Shown here: piece by piece, positions 24,316-35,211 of the stretch
How positions within the stretch are numbered: the stretch's first letter is position 1
Layout: each line of letters begins with the position of its first letter
Source of the DNA: Epiperipatus broadwayi
Taxonomy: Eukaryota > Onychophora > Udeonychophora > Euonychophora > Peripatidae
DNA length: 64,000 nt
Reading direction: 5' to 3'
Assembly (NCBI GenBank): GCA_028023455.1
Contig: JAQFVV010000012.1
Coordinates: forward strand, 8,284,499-8,348,498
The notes under the pieces: model-generated
Databases searched by the model: none
What the model was told of the DNA's origin: nothing
The model's input: only the letters and a program-made list of their open reading frames with translations
Made by a program: the position numbers and the translations under genes

Positions 24316-25130
24316 GTCACTCTCCACACACACACTTTTAACCAATTGATGTGCACTCTCCTAAACAAAATTTCAAAAGGATAAGTGAATTCACTTATCC
24401 TTCAAGCTTATCTATATATAAGCAAACCTTTTGCTTACCATGCATATTCAGTGTTTCTGTCTATTATAGGCCTGATTTTTTAATTGATGTTCAAGTTATA
24501 CAAATATAATTTAAATATTACAGGAGAGAGAGATCTATCTCATTTTTAACCATCTGCAATTAATGTATAATAATTTTGAATGTAAATACATTAATAAATA
24601 TTTTTATTTTTATACAGCGTCATATATATTGCAATATCTTTGGAGTATCTCTCTGAAAATGCATGTTTGGCAAAAGGTTGGCTTATATATAGATAAGCGT
24701 GAAGGACAAGTGAATTTACTTACTTGTTCTTTTAACTCTTTGCTTATGCACATCCATTAGTTGAAACAGCGCATGTGTGAAGAGTGATTTGCTCCGAAGA
24801 TATTACAATAAATATTGTGCTGTATAAAAATAAAATTATTTATTAATGTATTTATATTCTAAATTATTATCCGTTAATTGCAGATGGTTAAAAATGATCT
24901 AAATTTCTCTCCTGTAATATTTAAATTACATTTGTACAATCTGAATCAATTAAAAAATCAGACATATAATGGACTCAAGCTCTGAACATGCATGGTAAAC
25001 AAAAGATTGACTTATAAGTGAATTCACTTGTCCTTTTAAATATTTTCTTACGGAAAAACAGCGCATGTGTGGAGAGTGATTTGCTCCGAAAATATTACAA
25101 TAAATATTGTGCTATATAAAAATATTTCTT
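24316..25130. mobile_element. nested fold-back element
   Basis: The left arm (about 24321-24640) pairs with the right arm (about 24820-25085). Shared pieces include AAGTGAATTCACTT, TTACCATGCAT, TTTAAATATTACAGGAGAGA and AACCATCTGCAATTAA. A third piece (about 24772-24833, GCGCATGTGTG..AGAGTGATTTGCTCCG) repeats directly at 25065-25126, so one fold-back seems inserted in or duplicated from another. No coding capacity. Confidence 0.7.
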
Positions 25131-25243
25131 GATCTGATTTCAATATATATCATATGCTATAGTTTGCAACTTAGATGAATCAGAATTCTATTTTTAGTCC
25201 ATGACTTATTATTTGTAGAATGATGTAGGTAAAATTTATATAA

Positions 25244-25512
25244 TCAAATATTATAGGGGATTTGAACTCAGACTTTCAAGCAACTATCTATCCACATTAT
25301 CTCATACCGCTGATACACATGTCCACACACATGCAGAAAAGATAAATAATAACCAATATATGTATTTCGTGCTGAACCAGCACTCATCAGTTGATCCAGA
25401 TTATTATTTCCCACACATATATATAATCAGCGCTCAGTTTAAAGACTGAGTTCAAACCCTATATTTACAATTAAACTCCAGGTATATAAAGAATGCCTGT
25501 ATTTCAAATATT
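25244..25512 (-). mobile_element. family II hammerhead element, copy 2
   Basis: A minus-strand unit (about 25253-25440) is followed by an inverted terminal piece (about 25441-25510, starting AAGACTGAGTTCAAACCC). The unit's B-box-like GAGTTCAAATCC lies at one end and the ribozyme toward the centre. This is the same unit-plus-inverted-tail form as other copies. TCAAATATT flanks both sides, but related bases occur at the end of the 35-kb copy, so I do not claim a target duplication. Confidence 0.65.
25344..25406 (-). ncRNA. hammerhead ribozyme, type I (family II, copy 2)
   Basis: Best-formed family II ribozyme. On the minus strand helix I AUCAA/UUGGU is extended by AAUAAU/AUUAUU beyond a TGG bulge. 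CUGAUGA (25390-25384) precedes helix II GUGCU-GGUUC-AGCAC (25383-25369), five perfect pairs, then GAAA (25368-25365). UACAUAUA follows, giving AUA as the NUH triplet and a two-pair helix III with a four-base loop. Confidence 0.8.
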
Positions 25513-25794
25513 TAGGAAAAGTATAACATCACTTTATAATTAAATTATTTTTAAAACTGTTATGCGAGTATTGTATTTTAAAAATTTTCAAATTTAAAAA
25601 CACATTTTAAAATTTACTTTTTAAAAAAAAAATAAACACAATAGATTGTAATAACTGAAACAAAGGCTTATTACGTACCTCTGTCTATATATGTAATATA
25701 TAGGGTATATGAGCACAGACTTTCACACGTCCCATCACTCTCCACTCTATCTAATAACACTGATACACTCAAGCACAGATATGCTGAAAAGATA

Positions 25795-25856
25795 AATAAT
25801 CACCAATATACGTATTTCATGCTAAACCAGAAATCATCAGTTGGTCCAGATTATCA
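25795..25856 (-). ncRNA. hammerhead ribozyme (family II, copy 3), helix II weakened
   Basis: CUGAUGA at 25840-25834 and GAAA at 25818-25815 are intact, and AUACGUAU after the core is fully self-complementary. Helix I ACCAA/UUGGU plus GATAATC/GATTATT is intact. One base in helix II (TTCT against AGCA) breaks a pair, so activity is doubtful. Confidence 0.7.
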
Positions 25857-26218
25857 TCTCCCACACATATATACTATAAGTGCTCAGATATATATTAAGA
25901 TAGACAATCTTCATACTTTAATGGACAGGCTCCAATCTACTACACACTCCAACTCTTCAACCGTCCAACCAATTGAAAATCTGATGATGGAATGCTCGAA
26001 GGCCACCCTGAGGCCGAGATTCTTGTCACACCCATGTTGACCTAAGGTCAATCTGAACCCCACATGTACAGGACATAATCCATTTAATACATATGCAAGG
26101 ATGGGCAGACATCTCTACAATGTAATAACTGAAACACAGGCTTATTACATACCTATGTCTGTATATGTAATATATAGGGTATATGAGCACAGACTTTCAC
26201 ACGTTCCATCACTCTCCA

Positions 26219-26265
26219 TTTGCTGGTTTAGTATGAAATACGTATATTGGTGATTATTTATCTTT
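26219..26265 (+). ncRNA. half hammerhead at an inversion junction (family II)
   Basis: TTGCTGGTTTAGTATGAAAT through TTGGTGATTATTTATC is present, but everything 5' of helix II, including CUGAUGA, is replaced by the inverted partner. It cannot cleave in cis; it marks the breakpoint. Confidence 0.7.
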
Positions 26266-26375
26266 TCAGCATATATGTGCTTGAGTGTATCAGTGTTATT
26301 AGATAGAGTGGAGAGTGGTGGGACGTGTGAAAGTCTATGCTCATATACCCTGTATATTATAATAGATTGTAATAA

Positions 26376-27170
26376 ATTTTATTTAGTTTTGTACCACAAA
26401 AATGTTGAATTTTAAGTTTGAAGAAAAAAAATATTTTGTTGAGGAAGATTTTTTTTATTGAATAAGAGAGAAAAAAGTTTTGATTATTGGTCATTTAATT
26501 TTATGTTTCAAGTATTGATTTTTATTTTCTCTCTTTTTTTTTTTTTAATATATATAAATGTATAAAGCCTAAAGATATGATAGAAATCGAAAATTTGGAA
26601 CGTTTTGAAATATTTATAAATCTAATATTAATTTTAACATATTACAAATAAATATCTTTTGATTTTTTTTTAATAAAAACTGATCTATTTGATTTATGAT
26701 TCAAATGAGATAACAATTTTGCCTCTTAGGTATTCAATTCACTAGGAATACTTTTTTAGATAATTAGAGAATTTAAAGACAAATCAAGAAATTATACTCG
26801 TTTCTAAAATAATAATCAGAGCATTAATTTCATGCCTCCTGGGAAGCAAAATTTTTTTTTTTAGTTATTGGCAATCAGACATTTAAACTTGAGTGACTTG
26901 CTTTGTATTAATGATCTCTCATTTATAATTTAATGATAAAAATTAAAGTTCATTTAAAAAATATTATGGAATCTTTTAAAAAATTATTTACATATTATTA
27001 AAGGGAAAAATTCGTTTTCGTTTTTTTTTCATATTTCTTAGCTGACAGACAAAATAATAAAGACGAACTTTTTTACTAATTCTGCTCTGGGTGATTTATG
27101 CAGTTGTGGATGCTCCAGAATTCAAGGTCTATGAATAGTGTCTCAACTATATGACTTCTTATGCTAGAAT
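26376..27170. other. AT-rich spacer
   Basis: Homopolymer-rich; no feature recognised. Confidence 0.5.
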
Positions 27171-27171
27171 A

Positions 27172-27260
27172 GTGATCCCCAACCTGTGATACTGTATCCC
27201 TGGGGATACGCGGCGGACTGATTGGGAATCCATGAAAATATTCGTAATGGCGGGAAGCAA
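27172..27260 (+). mobile_element. hAT terminal-repeat relic
   Basis: TAGTGATCCCCAACCTGTGA followed by CCCTGGGGATACGCGGCGGA resembles the CAGTGGTCCCCAACC-type ends of hAT elements. The opposite end was not found, so only one terminus seems to remain. Confidence 0.4.
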
Positions 27261-27585
27261 AAGCAATAAGTTGTTAAAATTAAAAAATAAAAACAATGTT
27301 ATAATTTAGATTTACAAAGAGAACTGTAAGCACAGATAAATCATATCCAGATATGCAGCTTTTGAAAGTTCTCATTTGAAAAGTCGTTATTAAAAATGTT
27401 AAATGTAAATTTAAATTGAAACTCTTCGATATAATGCAAATATTCATATACAATACAAATGTATCAATTTTGTTTAATTCTTTCTTTGTATTTTTTCTTT
27501 GTAAAAACAAAAACTAAATATTACAAAATTTGAATGTATTGATCTACTAAACATCACATGATCACCATTTCTTGCTCAAGTGTTA

Positions 27586-27767
27586 AAACAGGCAAAACTC
27601 TCCGTACAGTAAGCTCCTCACTGATGAAAACCACAAACTAGAAACAAATCTGGAGATATTGGATGAGTATGCACTAGATAGGGATTTTATGCATAAGTCT
27701 TCTAGCATCCAGTGATCACTCTGTCTTGCACCGAATGGCACTATTATATGGAGAGTTTTGCCTGTTT
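27586..27767 (+). mobile_element. family III hammerhead element, copy 1 (decayed)
   Basis: AAACAGGCAAAACTCTCC (27586-27603) and its exact reverse complement (27750-27767) bound the copy. The interior aligns with 53440-53590 (CTGATGAAA..CCA.AA.CTAG, then GATATTGGAT, GATAGGGATT and TGGCACTATT). The left end is therefore an inverted piece of the right end, as in other copies. Confidence 0.65.
27612..27668 (+). ncRNA. hammerhead relic (family III, copy 1)
   Basis: CUGAUGA (27621-27627) and GAAAC (27641-27645) are intact. The GUC triplet is AUC here (27648-27650), breaking the second helix III pair, and the 5' strand of the outer helix I is missing. Probably inactive. It shows that the ancestral core had GAAA where copy 2 has GGAA. 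Confidence 0.6.
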
Positions 27768-27769
27768 GA

Positions 27770-29300
27770 ATGTGTTGACCATTATATAATCTTTTATATT
27801 AATTTACAATTACACAAAACTCTAAAGATCAAAGCTGTAATCGAATTATTAAGAGTATCTTTACAACTAATTTATGAAAATAAATCAGTGGAAAGAGTAA
27901 TAAGAATGGATAAAAGAAAATAATAATAATAATAAGCCCATTGTATGTATGTATTTTACCACTTTCTGCTCTTCCATATTAAATATGTGCTTGCTTTTGA
28001 ATATAGTGTTCAATAGAAATTACAACAATAAATACTAAAAGAAGAATTATGTGATATAAAATTTTTGCATGGTGAAGTCTAAAGTGATTTTTAAAAATTC
28101 AAATTTTTTCAAAGTATTTGATATAATTATTTGAAAGCTTAAAACCTTTGCCTTTTACACTTTCAAATTATTTGACAAACATTAATATACTTTTGATTAT
28201 TGCTGTGTCAACATGTCATGTAAAAACTTAGAGAGTGCAATAGTTTTGGGATGGCTGATGTGAAGAAGATGAAATGGAAACTAAAAAAAATAAGTAAATA
28301 GGTTTAAAATTTTGTAAAAATAAATATTTTTATAAAACAATGAATTTAAATAATCCCTGTATATTTTGAATGAAACCTTATTTCCCCAAATTGGTCCTCA
28401 ATTCTTTTAATTAGTTTTTCTTCAGCTTCTCTTTTGTAATTATTTTTTTTCTAGTAAATTTTAGTACTTTGGAAAACTCTCAAGCAATTACCAATGAGCG
28501 TCTATTTATTAATTTATGATATTTTGAGTTAGAACCTCTATTTTAATTTCCAAATTGTCATCATGCTGATTTTTTTAACATGCACTATTGACCTTTTCAT
28601 TTCCAGTAAACAATTTTGTTTTAGTTTTTCTGTTGGATATAGAAATTATAATATGTAAAATATAATGTATTTCTAATAAATTTTCATATATCTCATCATT
28701 TAAAATTTTATTTTTATATTCATCAGACCTAATGTGTCACAAAGAAGTAAAACGTTAATATATTTTGATTAATTCTTGTAAAGATGATATTTTGTGTCTG
28801 AATAATTCATTTTCAATTTTTATTTTTAATAAATTCAACCAAAAAATTTTTCTGTGATTATGAAAGCTTTTAAACTTTAAAATTATTATTAAAATATTTG
28901 CAAGTTTTTCAACATTCTCATCATATCCGCAAAAAAAAAAAAAAATTGAGAACTTTAAAATTGCCGTAAAGCCGCCATTTATGCTTTCAAATTTCTTCAA
29001 ATACTTTTAAGCTTTCAAATAAATTTGAACATATAAAGTGGCTTTAAGAGGGCTTTTTCCAATTCAAATTAAAAAAATTTTAATGAGTTTTCAAATGAGA
29101 TCTTTCAAAATCATGCATGTTTTTTTTATATGGAAATAAGACATCAGTATATTGTTTATCCATGCTGTAAATGTAATAGCTTGCTTGGGAAATAAATAAA
29201 AATAATAAATAGGTATTTTCCTAGTAATTTATTAAAAAGTGGGTGTCACTAGCCAACCATCATATTTTATGATCCCACATATGATTTCTTCCTTTCCACA
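27770..29300. other. AT-rich spacer
   Basis: No gene recognised. Confidence 0.5.
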
Positions 29301-29309
29301 AAATTTTTT

Positions 29310-29745
29310 TAAAGAGCAATTGTAATTATAAAATTTATTTAACGCACATTGATTTTGTAAGTAATATTTACTAAGGCAATAAACCTAAAGCATGTGCAGT
29401 TGAAAATGTGAAGATAGGGACCTCTACAGGTCTTAACTACAAGCTTACACATTGGAAGAAAAGAGGGGAATTCTTCTTTACTTCAACCTACTTTCTATAT
29501 AAATAGGTGAAGCTGAAGCAGTTAGATCTGAGAGCATGAAGCTATTCAATACTTCACTGATTAAGTCCACAGTTCCTATTATACATTAGTACTTGCAAAA
29601 TATTTTGATTTACAATGAGTCAATGGAAAGATCTTATAGTTAGAAATCTATTACGATAATTTAAAGTTGTAATTATAAATTTATTTAACTGCTTTAGGTT
29701 TATTGCCTTAGTAAATATTAAAAAGCAATTGGAAGCAGGTAATTA
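29310..29745. mobile_element. MITE M2, diverged copy
   Basis: TTTACTAAGGCAATAAACCT (about 29368) and its reverse complement AGGTTTATTGCCTTAGTAAA (about 29696) form internal inverted ends. GGGACCTCTACAGGTCTTAA (29418-29437) matches the fold-back at 41021-41146. The middle is not palindromic here, so the copy is rearranged or carries extra sequence. Confidence 0.55.
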
Positions 29746-29892
29746 TTTTTATTTTTCAATTAAATTTCATGTGATTTAAGTGTTTAATTAGCTTTTTTTT
29801 AAATATTAATTTGTGTCTTAAAATAGATGAGTGGCTGAAAGCAGGAACTCTTAAGAGAACTACAAACTAATTTTGAAAATCAATCCATTGAG

Positions 29893-30480
29893 TTGACAGC
29901 GAGTACTCTAAAGCATCATAGTGATTTAGAAGCATACGGTAATAAGAGTGAAATGACTTATGTGTCTATTATAGTAAAAGATAAAGTTAGCATTATTAAA
30001 AATGCTCAAAACATCAATGCTTCATCTAAAAAGAATAAATATTCTAATGAACACTTGAAATATGATCATTCACAGAAGTTGCTGACAATCCAAAGCCACA
30101 GTGTGTTGTTTGTGGAGAGATATTATCTAACAATGCCATGAAACCATCTTTATTAATGAGCTATTACAAATAAAACATTCAACACATATAGAAAAAGTTG
30201 TTTTTTCCAGTGATTATTAAGCAGCCTGAATCTAACTTCTTTTGTGCTATCTGCAAACAAAGACAATGAAAATGCAGTTGAAGCATCATATTGAATAAGT
30301 TACTACATTGCTAAAAGGAGTAAAAATCATGCAATTGCTGAAAATTTGATATCTTCATGTATCAAATAGGCTGTCCAATGTATGTTTGGTGATGACCCTA
30401 TCTGAAAAACAATAACAGTCCATTCTCAAATAATACAATTTTTCAGTCAATTAAGAATAATGTGTAAAAATTTGAGAATG
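29893..30480 (+). pseudogene. hAT transposase relic (ZBED5-like)
   Basis: N-terminal part of a hAT transposase of the type domesticated as vertebrate ZBED5-like proteins. After KKNKYSNEHLKY (30028-30063) a frameshift leads to NPKPQCVVCGEILSNNAMKP (about 30087-30146), the first half of a BED zinc finger with its CxxC pair. After a decayed gap, ENAVEASY, ISYYIAKRSKNHAIAENLI and AVQCMFGDD (about 30267-30400) match the block that follows BED in this family, interrupted by TGA and TAG. The catalytic DDE region is absent. A chance match is unlikely because motif order and spacing are kept. Confidence 0.75.
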
Positions 30481-33400
30481 ATAAATACTAGTATTGGTAT
30501 TAATTAAAATAAAGTTATTTAAGAGTTTTTGCTTAAGTTCTATGTAAATCACATTTCAAGAAATAAATGCATAGTATGTGAGAAAAGCAAATGTTTATGA
30601 GAAATATTTGTAATATCAGTTTTTCATTATAAATAGTTTTATAGATGAATGTATGTGAATGAAAGGTGATGAAAAAATTTCTAGCACAATATATTATACA
30701 ATTATTAATTTCTTTTACAGAATATCAAAATAAATCTACATTTCATATTTTAAAAAATTAATTATATATTTTTAAGCCTTATAAAATGAATAAGATGAGA
30801 AAGAGATTTCAATACCCATAACAGGTAACTAGTTTATTTTTGTTGTTATTTTGTTGGTTTATAATTTATTTTATAAATATTTTTTGTGTGTGAAAAAGTT
30901 TCTAATAAAGTTGTGTCATTAGTATGTGTCTCCTAAATTCATTCCCTTTTGTTTTATATCTTGTATTCTATGGATACATGTTATCTTGGTCTTGAGATTA
31001 TATGATCATGCTCTGTATATCCAATGTGTTCATCATCAGGAATAGTATAATTGGAGGGAGAAGTTTAGTGTGGATATGCACACAATATCATGCATGATAC
31101 TGTCCTGATTTGCATGTTGCATGCAATTATAAATGTATGCAAATGCAGTTGGATCTTTGATTTCATAATTCTTGCTTTACTTATACCACACTGACAAACA
31201 TTCCCTTTTCAACAGTAAAAAAGGTAGAATGAACAGTGAAAACACAAATAATTACATAAAATTTTAAGTCTTAATAGCTTTCCAATTTTAAGTTGCAAAA
31301 GAAATGTTATTGCTGTTTTTAACCATGTGTTCCCATATCTTTATAAAGTGAACCAATCCGTTAAAAAAGTTTGGACAACAATATAGACTTTGTGTTAGAT
31401 TTGTAATAATGGAAATGGAACAATATTTATTTATTTCTATTAAAATAAAAAAGTTTGTTTTATGTTCTGAAATGTATGATTTATATACAAAAGTTGAGTA
31501 TATATTTCTGGAGCCTTTACTGCTGTATTTTGCTGAATTAAAAAAAAAGTATTTCAATTGTAATTTTTAAAAATGAACTGAAAAAACTTATAAAGGATTA
31601 ATTGAAATAAAAATTAATTGTTAATTTGTTATTCATTATACTGTTTGTTTTCTGTGTCTTCCGTTCATTATTGTATTTTTCATCATAACCAGTAATTTTG
31701 TCTCTACCTATTTTAGCAGCTATAGTTTCAATCAATTAAAGATTCTAATATTTCCAATAAAGCAAAGTAAATAATAAAAATTATATATTTTAACGATTTT
31801 ATATGGATTATAAAAGAATCCAGATTATTGCCTGCTGAATGTTTAATATTCAATTTATATTCAATACATAATTTATATTTATTAATTTGATCTGGGTTTT
31901 CATTAATTATACTTTTAGTCAAACATACCTAATGATGTTTTTATGATAAAATGCTTTAAATGATACTATTAGTAACTTCACTGTAAATATACTTAGCAAA
32001 TTCCCTAATATGAGTAGGATATATTACAAAAAATATTTTCTTATGAAAAGAATTCATGGGTTAATAAAAATTTAAAAAACATTGTGCAATTAGAGATATA
32101 TCCAAGTATCTATAAATATTTATTCACTTACAGCTTGAAAAAAGCACTGAAAAAGATAGCATTTAAAAAAGTATCTACAGAATAAATATCTCTCTATCAG
32201 CTCGAAAATAAAGCAGTAGCTTCTCTTTTGTCAAAGTTTGAAATATCTGAGCCAATAGACCCAAAGATACATGTGAATATCATAACATTTTCAAACCTAT
32301 ATTGCTACTGAAATTTCAAATCTATTTATATTTTATCTCCTTTCCTTATTATCTTTATCCGTTCAGTAACTTTAGATTTAAAAGGTATTTTTCATTTCCT
32401 GGATGGTGAAGTTTTTAGGGGCTTTTTTTTTATACTCTTGTTATATCATTTATTGAAATGCTAGATACTCCTGCATACTAAAAACATACATGTTAATTTT
32501 ATCATTTTTACCTAAAGAAGATTTTATTGAAAAATAAACAGTTTTAGTAATTTAAACCTACTGAGCAAATATAATTTTTAGTTTAAAAGATTACTGAGTA
32601 AGAATAATATTGAAAAAAAAAAAAAAAATCATCGAGTATCATCAAGTCATAATAAATCTCTTCTCTGCATAATCTCCTCTAATTGTAAAACCAACCATTT
32701 TAAATATTTTAGAATTGACAAAACGAACATAAAATATTAATCATATTAATTCTTTAAATATTTCAGTTTTATCTTTAAATCTTTTAATTAGAATTAAAGT
32801 CATAAGTTCTTCAACTTTAAAAAAGAAATATATATATATTTGATATTAATCATCAAAGAGAATTAAATCAAAGGAATTATTGTGCTAGTGTAGGTTTTTT
32901 TGCTAAATTCGTAAATGATTTCTGCAGGATATAGTGTAGATTTCTGTAATTTGCTGATAATGAATATTAAATTCTCTTTGATGCTGCAAGGAACCAGTTT
33001 TTATTAGCTTAGAAGTTTCTTTTTTCTCCCCCCCCCCCATTTTTTTTGCCTTTTTCCACTCAATTAAATAAGCTCAAGTTAAAGTGAAGAGAATTCATTA
33101 AATTACTAATCAAATATATGTTAGATAATTTGTAACTGAAGCCTATAATGGTCAACAGACATTTATACAAGTATATATAACCAAATTATTTAATAAATCA
33201 ATTATTTGCTGTCTCAATAATAAACAATGTTAGGATCATTCAGGGTTTATTAGACACGCTTGTCCAGCGAATACTACTAAAAATCCATTACACAATTACA
33301 TTTATATGTTACAATGTTTCTGAATGAAAAACCGGAAGATAATTATTATTTAATAGTTTGTATATATATTGAATGATCTGCTTGAAAGTTGATTCTATGA

Positions 33401-34762
33401 TATCAAAGAATGAATAGTAAGTTTTATGGCTTCAAAGATGACTGTAATAATAACAATAAAAAGAGGTTAATAATCAATCTGCCAGTGATAGATTTTTACT
33501 AAAGGGTTTCATTACATAAATACATAAAAATACATATAACTTTCATTAATATTCTTTCTAAATGTTATAGTTTAAAAAATATACTGAATTATTTTGACCC
33601 TTGCAACATATTCTTTTTCAGGTTCATGGCTATACATATATATATATATTTAAAAAAATTTTAAGTTAGTTGAGGATTTCCAAACAATTTAAGTTTTATT
33701 TCTTCTTTTAGTTAATGAATTCCTATGTGAGAATCCTGTTAGACATCAAATTATTATTGCTTAAAAATGGTTGTCCAACTATTATTAACTAGAAGATAAA
33801 ACAAACAAACAAACAAACAAAAAACTTTAAACCTTCATTTTTTTCAATTGACTAGTTTATGAATATTCTCCTTGTCTTTATCAATACTCTATGAATTGAT
33901 CTCATTTGCAGTGGTTCTTTAAGGTTTATTTATCACCATGTGCATCTATTTCTCTTTATACACAATTTTTTTTGCACGATTTTGAAATAACATGAGTTAA
34001 AAAATGTATTTCTCTTTCTACATGAGTTGTTATAAAATAACATGATCCATAAAAAGGAAATGGTACTTTATTAGAGCTGTGTGACATATTCATGATTGGA
34101 AGGCTTAAAAAAATATCATACATTCTCAAAGTAATTCTTAGATTGTCTTAAGTTGTTATTGAACTTTTTTTAAAATTCTAAATAATTTTACATAAGTAAT
34201 ATAAAATAATTTATTTTCCTTTTTAGAAGATTGTAAATGTTTTTAATGCAGTGTTTATTTACAGATTTGTTTCTGAGGTTGAGTTTGTCATGATTACATC
34301 ACAATATTTTAAAATGTCTGTTATTATCATTTAATTTTTTAAAAAGTTTCATCTCTTTATTTCCCATTATTTTAAAAGCAAAAAATTTGTTTGTCTGCAA
34401 TGTAACATTTTTGATATTTTGTTTTGAAAGAGAGGTATCTTTTTGGTATTGATGCTTTGTTTGTATTTTGACATTTGTTTTTTTTTTTTTTAAAATTCCT
34501 TGTTGGTGTTGATATTAAAAATATTTAATTTTAATTTATTAATTTTGCCAAAAATTAATAAATGGTAGGTTATACATTATAAGTTTTAGTAACAGCAATG
34601 GTATTTCAATTATATGCAAATGTATGCGTTTATTGTCAGAAAGTGTCAGCAAATAAAATCTTGGGTACTTTTATGTTTTACAAGCAAGAAAGATAATGTT
34701 CATGTTTTTGATATGTGTACAATTATAGGGCCTACAATTTCTGTTTTTGAATGTGTTAGTTG
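30481..34762. other. AT-rich spacer
   Basis: No gene or RNA recognised. Minor items: a short inverted pair CATCAAAGAGAATT (about 32851) with its complement near 32970, a C run at about 33030-33039, and (AAAC)n at about 33801-33822. Confidence 0.5.
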
Positions 34763-34870
34763 TTAAGTTAAAATATAAGGGATTTGAACTCAGACTTTCA
34801 AGCATCCACCACTAAACTATCCACAGTATCTCATACAACTGATACGCATGACCAAATACATGTAGAAAAG

Positions 34871-34932
34871 ATAATCACCAATATAGGTATTTCATGCTAA
34901 ACCAGCAATCGTCAGTTGGTCCAGATTATCAT
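34871..34932 (-). ncRNA. hammerhead ribozyme, type I (family II, copy 5)
   Basis: On the minus strand: GATAATC-TGG-ACCAA, then CUGACGA (N7 is C, which the core allows), helix II UGCU-GGUUU-AGCA, GAAA, UACCUAUA (AUA triplet), UUGGU-GATTATC. The outer helix I is perfectly paired. Confidence 0.75.
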
Positions 34933-34971
34933 CTCCCCCCCCCCACATATATATATGTGTGTGTGGGAGAT

Positions 34972-35032
34972 AATAATCTGGACCAACTGATGATTGCTGG
35001 TTTAGCATGAAATACATATATTGGTGATTATT
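34972..35032 (+). ncRNA. hammerhead ribozyme, type I (family II, copy 6)
   Basis: Helix I: AATAATC (34972-34978) with GATTATT (35026-35032), a TGG bulge, and ACCAA (34982-34986) with TTGGT (35021-35025). Core CUGAUGA is 34987-34993 and helix II TGCT-GGTTT-AGCA is 34995-35007 with a U-U at its base. GAAA is 35009-35012 and the AUA triplet 35018-35020, so cleavage is predicted after 35020. Helix III is two pairs with a four-base loop. Paired helices on both sides of an intact core make chance unlikely. Confidence 0.8.
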
Positions 35033-35211
35033 TATCTTTTCTACGTGTATGTGGTCATGTGTATCAATTATATGAGATAGTATGGATAATTGGTGGGTGC
35101 TTGAAAGTCTGAGTTCAAATCCCCTATATTTACAATTAAAGCTCCAGATTTGTGAAGAGTGCCTGGTTTTCAGATATTATTACATTAAAAGAAAAAAATT
35201 ATTAAGTTAAA

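Larger units (their letters stand above)
25640..26375 (-). mobile_element. family II hammerhead composite with 15-bp target duplication
   Basis: AATAGATTGTAATAA occurs at 25640-25654 and 26361-26375. Between them are one full minus-strand unit, the start of a second (GTAATAACTGAAAC at 25648 and 26122, a 474-bp period), then an inverted plus-strand fragment from about 26219. The layout (direct units, inverted tail, 15-bp duplication) matches the family I array and the Penelope composite. No protein is encoded; the 73-codon frame at 25819-26040 crosses the ribozyme antisense and is chance. Confidence 0.75.
34763..35211. mobile_element. family II hammerhead element, inverted pair
   Basis: A minus-strand unit (about 34773-34945) and a plus-strand unit (about 34958-35201) meet at a C run and a TA/TG microsatellite. 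TTAAGTTAAA at 34763-34772 and 35202-35211 is a candidate 10-bp target duplication. Both units have a complete hammerhead. Near the outer ends GAGTTCAAATCCCC resembles a Pol III B box, with TGAGATAGTATGG (35073-35085) as a weak A box. Confidence 0.7.

Noticed and set aside
25976-26005. CTGATGATGGAATGCTCGAAGG in family II (also at ~37880) as a second hammerhead
   Set aside because: CUGAUGA is present but GAAA reads GAAG and no helix II can form; the nearby true ribozyme explains the family.
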